From Clostridiaceae bacterium (GTDB lineage Bacteria; Bacillota; Clostridia; Oscillospirales; Acutalibacteraceae): DNA of 23,069 nt. Within the stretch, counting starts at the first letter, position 1. Each line of letters begins with the position of its first letter. The stretch lies in NCBI GenBank assembly GCA_016292455.1, contig JAEDIL010000015.1:1-23069 (forward strand), in the 5' to 3' direction. The notes beneath the pieces were generated by a model, which saw only the letters and a list, made by a program, of their open reading frames with translations, searched no databases and was not told the DNA's origin. This document shows positions 21,464-23,069 of this stretch, in pieces. Made by a program: the position numbers and the translations under genes.

Positions 21464-22270
21464 ATGAAAAAGCTCCTGCCTTTTGTTTTACTTTTTACCT
21501 TGGTTGTGGTTCTTGTTGCCTGCAAAAACGGTGACAGCGATCAGACGACCGACAATTCCGCGCAGACGCTTTTCCCCGGCATAAGCTCAACCACGGCGGC
21601 GACTGACGCTTCGGCTGACCCCGCGGTTCAGAACGTTGCCAACACATACGTTCTGACAACCAATCCGGAAATGCAGATGCCAAGCGTTCCGACAACAAGG
21701 TTCGATGTTCTGAATGAAAGCGTTGCCGACCCATATACAACTCAGGCGCTTTCAACCGATATTAACTTTACTGTTCCGAACATGACCGCACCCGTTGTCA
21801 ATTCCTCTTCGCTTCCCACAACGAGTCAGATTGCAACCACCGCTTCCGGCGGTTCTTCCGATAATCGGGACGTAAGCGGTAACACGGAAAACACAACGGC
21901 GTCAAAGACCAACTCGTTCGTTACCACAACGAACCCGTTGGCGAACGCAAAGGCGGTCCGGGTCGAAAAGAACGACGTTGCTTTCAGCGGAAACAAGGTA
22001 ATCATCACAATTGCCGGCGGAGACTATAAATCAAATTCAACCGTTATTTCAATCGAAATTGCCGGTGATTATTATGACAACATTCCCTGCCGGATAAGCG
22101 CGGGTAATCTTGACGGACTCGGAAATCAGCAGATTACGATTGACCTGAGCACTATTTCGGCAGATTTGCACGAGGGTGCAACAGTCAGCGGAACCATTCC
22201 TGCCGGCTTCCTGCGTTCAAAGGACGGAAAAACGTATAACACTTCTTTCGGCTTTTCGGCACATTATTGA
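21464..22270 (+). CDS. Ser/Thr-rich lipoprotein, unknown function
   Basis: A 268-residue surface protein. The signal peptide ends in a lipobox VLVAC with Cys20, so it is probably lipid-anchored to the outer face of the membrane. Residues about 25-160 are a low-complexity Thr, Ser, Asn, Ala and Pro stalk (for example TTASGGSSDN and NTENTTAS), a likely disordered spacer. Residues about 165-268 form a beta-rich domain beginning AKAVRVEKNDVAFSGNKV, then VIITIAGGDYKSNSTVISIE, and ending TYNTSFGFSAHY, which resembles a small Ig-like or carbohydrate-binding sandwich in pattern only. GGAGG at 21452-21456 lies 7 nt before the ATG. It has its own promoter and a terminator at 22321, so it is a single-gene unit. 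Confidence 0.85.
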   Translation: MKKLLPFVLLFTLVVVLVACKNGDSDQTTDNSAQTLFPGISSTTAATDASADPAVQNVANTYVLTTNPEMQMPSVPTTRFDVLNESVADPYTTQALSTDINFTVPNMTAPVVNSSSLPTTSQIATTASGGSSDNRDVSGNTENTTASKTNSFVTTTNPLANAKAVRVEKNDVAFSGNKVIITIAGGDYKSNSTVISIEIAGDYYDNIPCRISAGNLDGLGNQQITIDLSTISADLHEGATVSGTIPAGFLRSKDGKTYNTSFGFSAHY

Positions 22271-22320
22271 TGAAGCATTTCTTATCATATACCGTTTTTC
22301 AAATATTTTAACTTTTATAC

Positions 22321-22351
22321 GGAGCGCTCTCAACGAGCGTTCCTTTTTTTG
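22321..22351 (+). terminator. Rho-independent terminator after the lipoprotein gene
   Basis: GGAGCGCTC (22321-22329) pairs with GAGCGTTCC (22335-22343), 9 bp with one G-U pair and a 5-nt loop, followed by seven T at 22344-22350. Confidence 0.9.
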
Positions 22352-22471
22352 CTTTTTCCACGGTTTAATTGGCTGATTATCCGGCAAAACAGCATTAACC
22401 GAAAATGCGATAAAAAACGGTTGAAACGAGGAATTTACAGTAAAAACAGGCAGCAAATCTGCGGAGACTGT

Positions 22472-22526
22472 CATTTTTTAAAAATGTAAATAATTCATTA
22501 AAATATTGACATTTTTTAAATAATGT
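22472..22526 (+). repeat. Near-palindromic AT repeat pair at the last promoter
   Basis: CATTTTTTAAAAATGT (22472-22487) and CATTTTTTAAATAATGT (22510-22526) lie 38 bp apart. The second begins within the -35 box and fills the spacer, a typical layout for an operator. Confidence 0.5.
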
Positions 22527-22534
22527 GTTATTAT
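22506..22534 (+). promoter_or_regulatory. Promoter of the last exported protein gene
   Basis: TTGACA (22506-22511) and TATTAT (22529-22534) are 17 bp apart. The coding start is about 320 bp downstream, giving an unusually long leader for this window. Confidence 0.75.
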
Positions 22535-22540
22535 TTTCCG

Positions 22541-22840
22541 GCAATATGTTGAGTGTTTGTATGCTTTTTTGGCAAAAGAACGTGTCAAAACGCGGCCGCA
22601 ACTCGGTCAGTTGGTTTTGCCGTAAAACGAACGGTCTGTTTTCCCCGAGCCAATTTTTCCGGCGGTGTTTTCAAAAACTCTTTCCTGAAAATGTGCTTGG
22701 GTTGTTTTGCACCCTTTTCAAGGCTCACGGTCGTGATGAAAGTCAGATGGGAATAGCTTTTTCGATCGGTTACCATGCTTGAAAAGTCTTTTGTCAAAAG
22801 CCTCAGACGTGTTGCATAATTCATCAGAAAAATTTGATTG
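22541..22840 (+). ncRNA. Long, possibly structured 5' leader
   Basis: Possible stems: GGCAAAA (22571-22577) with TTTTGCC (22615-22621), enclosing CAACT/AGTTG (22599-22613); AAAAC/GTTTT (22624-22628 with 22638-22642); GTTTTCA with TGAAAAT near 22667-22692; and GGGT/ACCC near 22700-22713. I do not recognise any known riboswitch class, and no clear attenuator terminator precedes the start codon. It is marked as a leader of unknown role. Confidence 0.35.
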
Positions 22841-22855
22841 GAGGAAAAGATTCAG

Positions 22856-23069
22856 ATGAAAAAATCATTAAAATTCAGCAAGAAAGTCTTGTCTGTTGTT
22901 CTTTCGCTGCTTATGGTCATGAGCGTTTTCGTTTTTGCACCGGCAGCCGCAGCAGCCGAGACTTTGCCGGAAACAACGTTTCAGTTTCTCTTTGAATGCA
23001 CGGATCCGTATTCTCTTGACAGACTGACATCGGATTATCCGACTGTTTATTCTATCAAAGACCTTGAAA
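22856..23069 (+). CDS. Exported protein, N-terminal part only
   Basis: The first 71 residues are visible. A long signal peptide covers residues 1 to about 36: basic MKKSLKFSKK, a hydrophobic core with LLMVMSVFVFAP, then AAAAAE. The mature part begins ETLPETTFQFLFECTDPYS and is too short to place in a family. GGAGG (22840-22844) is 11 nt before the ATG, a little long but the only candidate. The gene runs off the right edge. The leader and promoter upstream suggest it is regulated separately from the lipoprotein. Confidence 0.85.
   Translation, partial: MKKSLKFSKKVLSVVLSLLMVMSVFVFAPAAAAAETLPETTFQFLFECTDPYSLDRLTSDYPTVYSIKDLE

Larger units (their letters stand above)
22271..22855 (+). other. 585-bp intergenic region with terminator, promoter and long leader
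   Basis: This is the only stretch above 300 bp without a supported gene. It holds the terminator at 22321-22350, an AT-rich segment with a near-palindromic repeat pair (22472-22487 and 22510-22526), a promoter at 22506-22534, and about 320 nt of transcribed leader with several possible stems. Short reading frames in it lack a Shine-Dalgarno and recognisable content. Confidence 0.7.

Noticed and set aside
22525..22782. Reading frame of 85 codons (plus strand) in the long leader
   Set aside because: No Shine-Dalgarno, its start lies inside the promoter region, composition is not protein-like, and other frames overlap it equally well.
22541..22855. Known riboswitch class in the long leader
   Set aside because: Core motifs of the SAM, cobalamin, lysine, glycine, c-di-GMP-I and fluoride classes that I can recall are not visible.
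1..23069. CRISPR arrays, tRNA or rRNA genes, insertion sequences
   Set aside because: No regularly spaced repeats, cloverleaf-like genes, transposase motifs or terminal inverted repeats were seen by eye.

Overview
The window looks like a chromosomal segment of a low- to mid-GC anaerobic Firmicute of the class Clostridia, most likely a gut Oscillospiraceae/Ruminococcaceae-type lineage. The evidence is a PolC-type replicative polymerase, a PcrA helicase with the Gram-positive C-terminal domain, strong AGGAGG Shine-Dalgarno sites, textbook sigma-A promoters (TTGACA-17-TATAAT), and the Firmicute gene order pyrH-frr-uppS-cdsA-dxr-rseP-ispG-polC. The lineage is inferred; no rRNA or tRNA gene is present to test it.

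Layout. Positions 1-175 hold the end of a Dabb-domain protein gene. Positions 194-2110 hold four consecutive small genes, each with its own consensus promoter and most with a clear terminator. They encode an acidic exported protein with a hydrophobic helix, an exported protein with 16 cysteines, and two leaderless amphipathic peptides of 47 and 51 residues. The two peptide genes share a duplicated promoter/leader cassette. A convergent YbaK-family gene lies at 2177-2653. Positions 2920-8605 carry pcrA followed by two tandem secreted LCAT-like alpha/beta hydrolases. A promoter at 8636-8664 then opens a long, tightly packed housekeeping run: UMP kinase, ribosome recycling factor, undecaprenyl diphosphate synthase, CDP-diglyceride synthase, DXP reductoisomerase, site-2 protease, IspG and PolC. 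This continues into a TrmN6-like methyltransferase, RsmI and a membrane-anchored protein of unknown function. A separately promoted Ser/Thr-rich lipoprotein follows, with a terminator at 22321-22350. The window ends with a promoter, a leader of about 320 nt that looks structured, and the start of another exported protein.

How the genes fit together. Dxr and IspG (MEP pathway) supply isoprenoid precursors, UppS makes the C55 lipid carrier, CdsA makes CDP-diacylglycerol for phospholipids, and RseP acts in the membrane. PyrH and Frr serve nucleotide supply and translation; PcrA and PolC serve DNA maintenance and replication. The small genes and the hydrolases look like lineage-specific envelope or secreted functions placed beside this conserved core.

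Most notable points: (1) PolC lacks the 3'-5' exonuclease domain normally inserted in its PHP domain. (2) Five otherwise unrelated products share a C-terminal or near-C-terminal amphipathic helix with the pattern hydrophobic-hydrophobic-[E/A]-F-[F/L]-[R/K]. (3) The two leaderless peptide genes share promoter and leader sequence, with a 7-bp hairpin starting exactly 10 nt after each -10 box but with different stem sequence. (4) The TrmN6-like gene has a strong Shine-Dalgarno whose correctly spaced codon is ACG.
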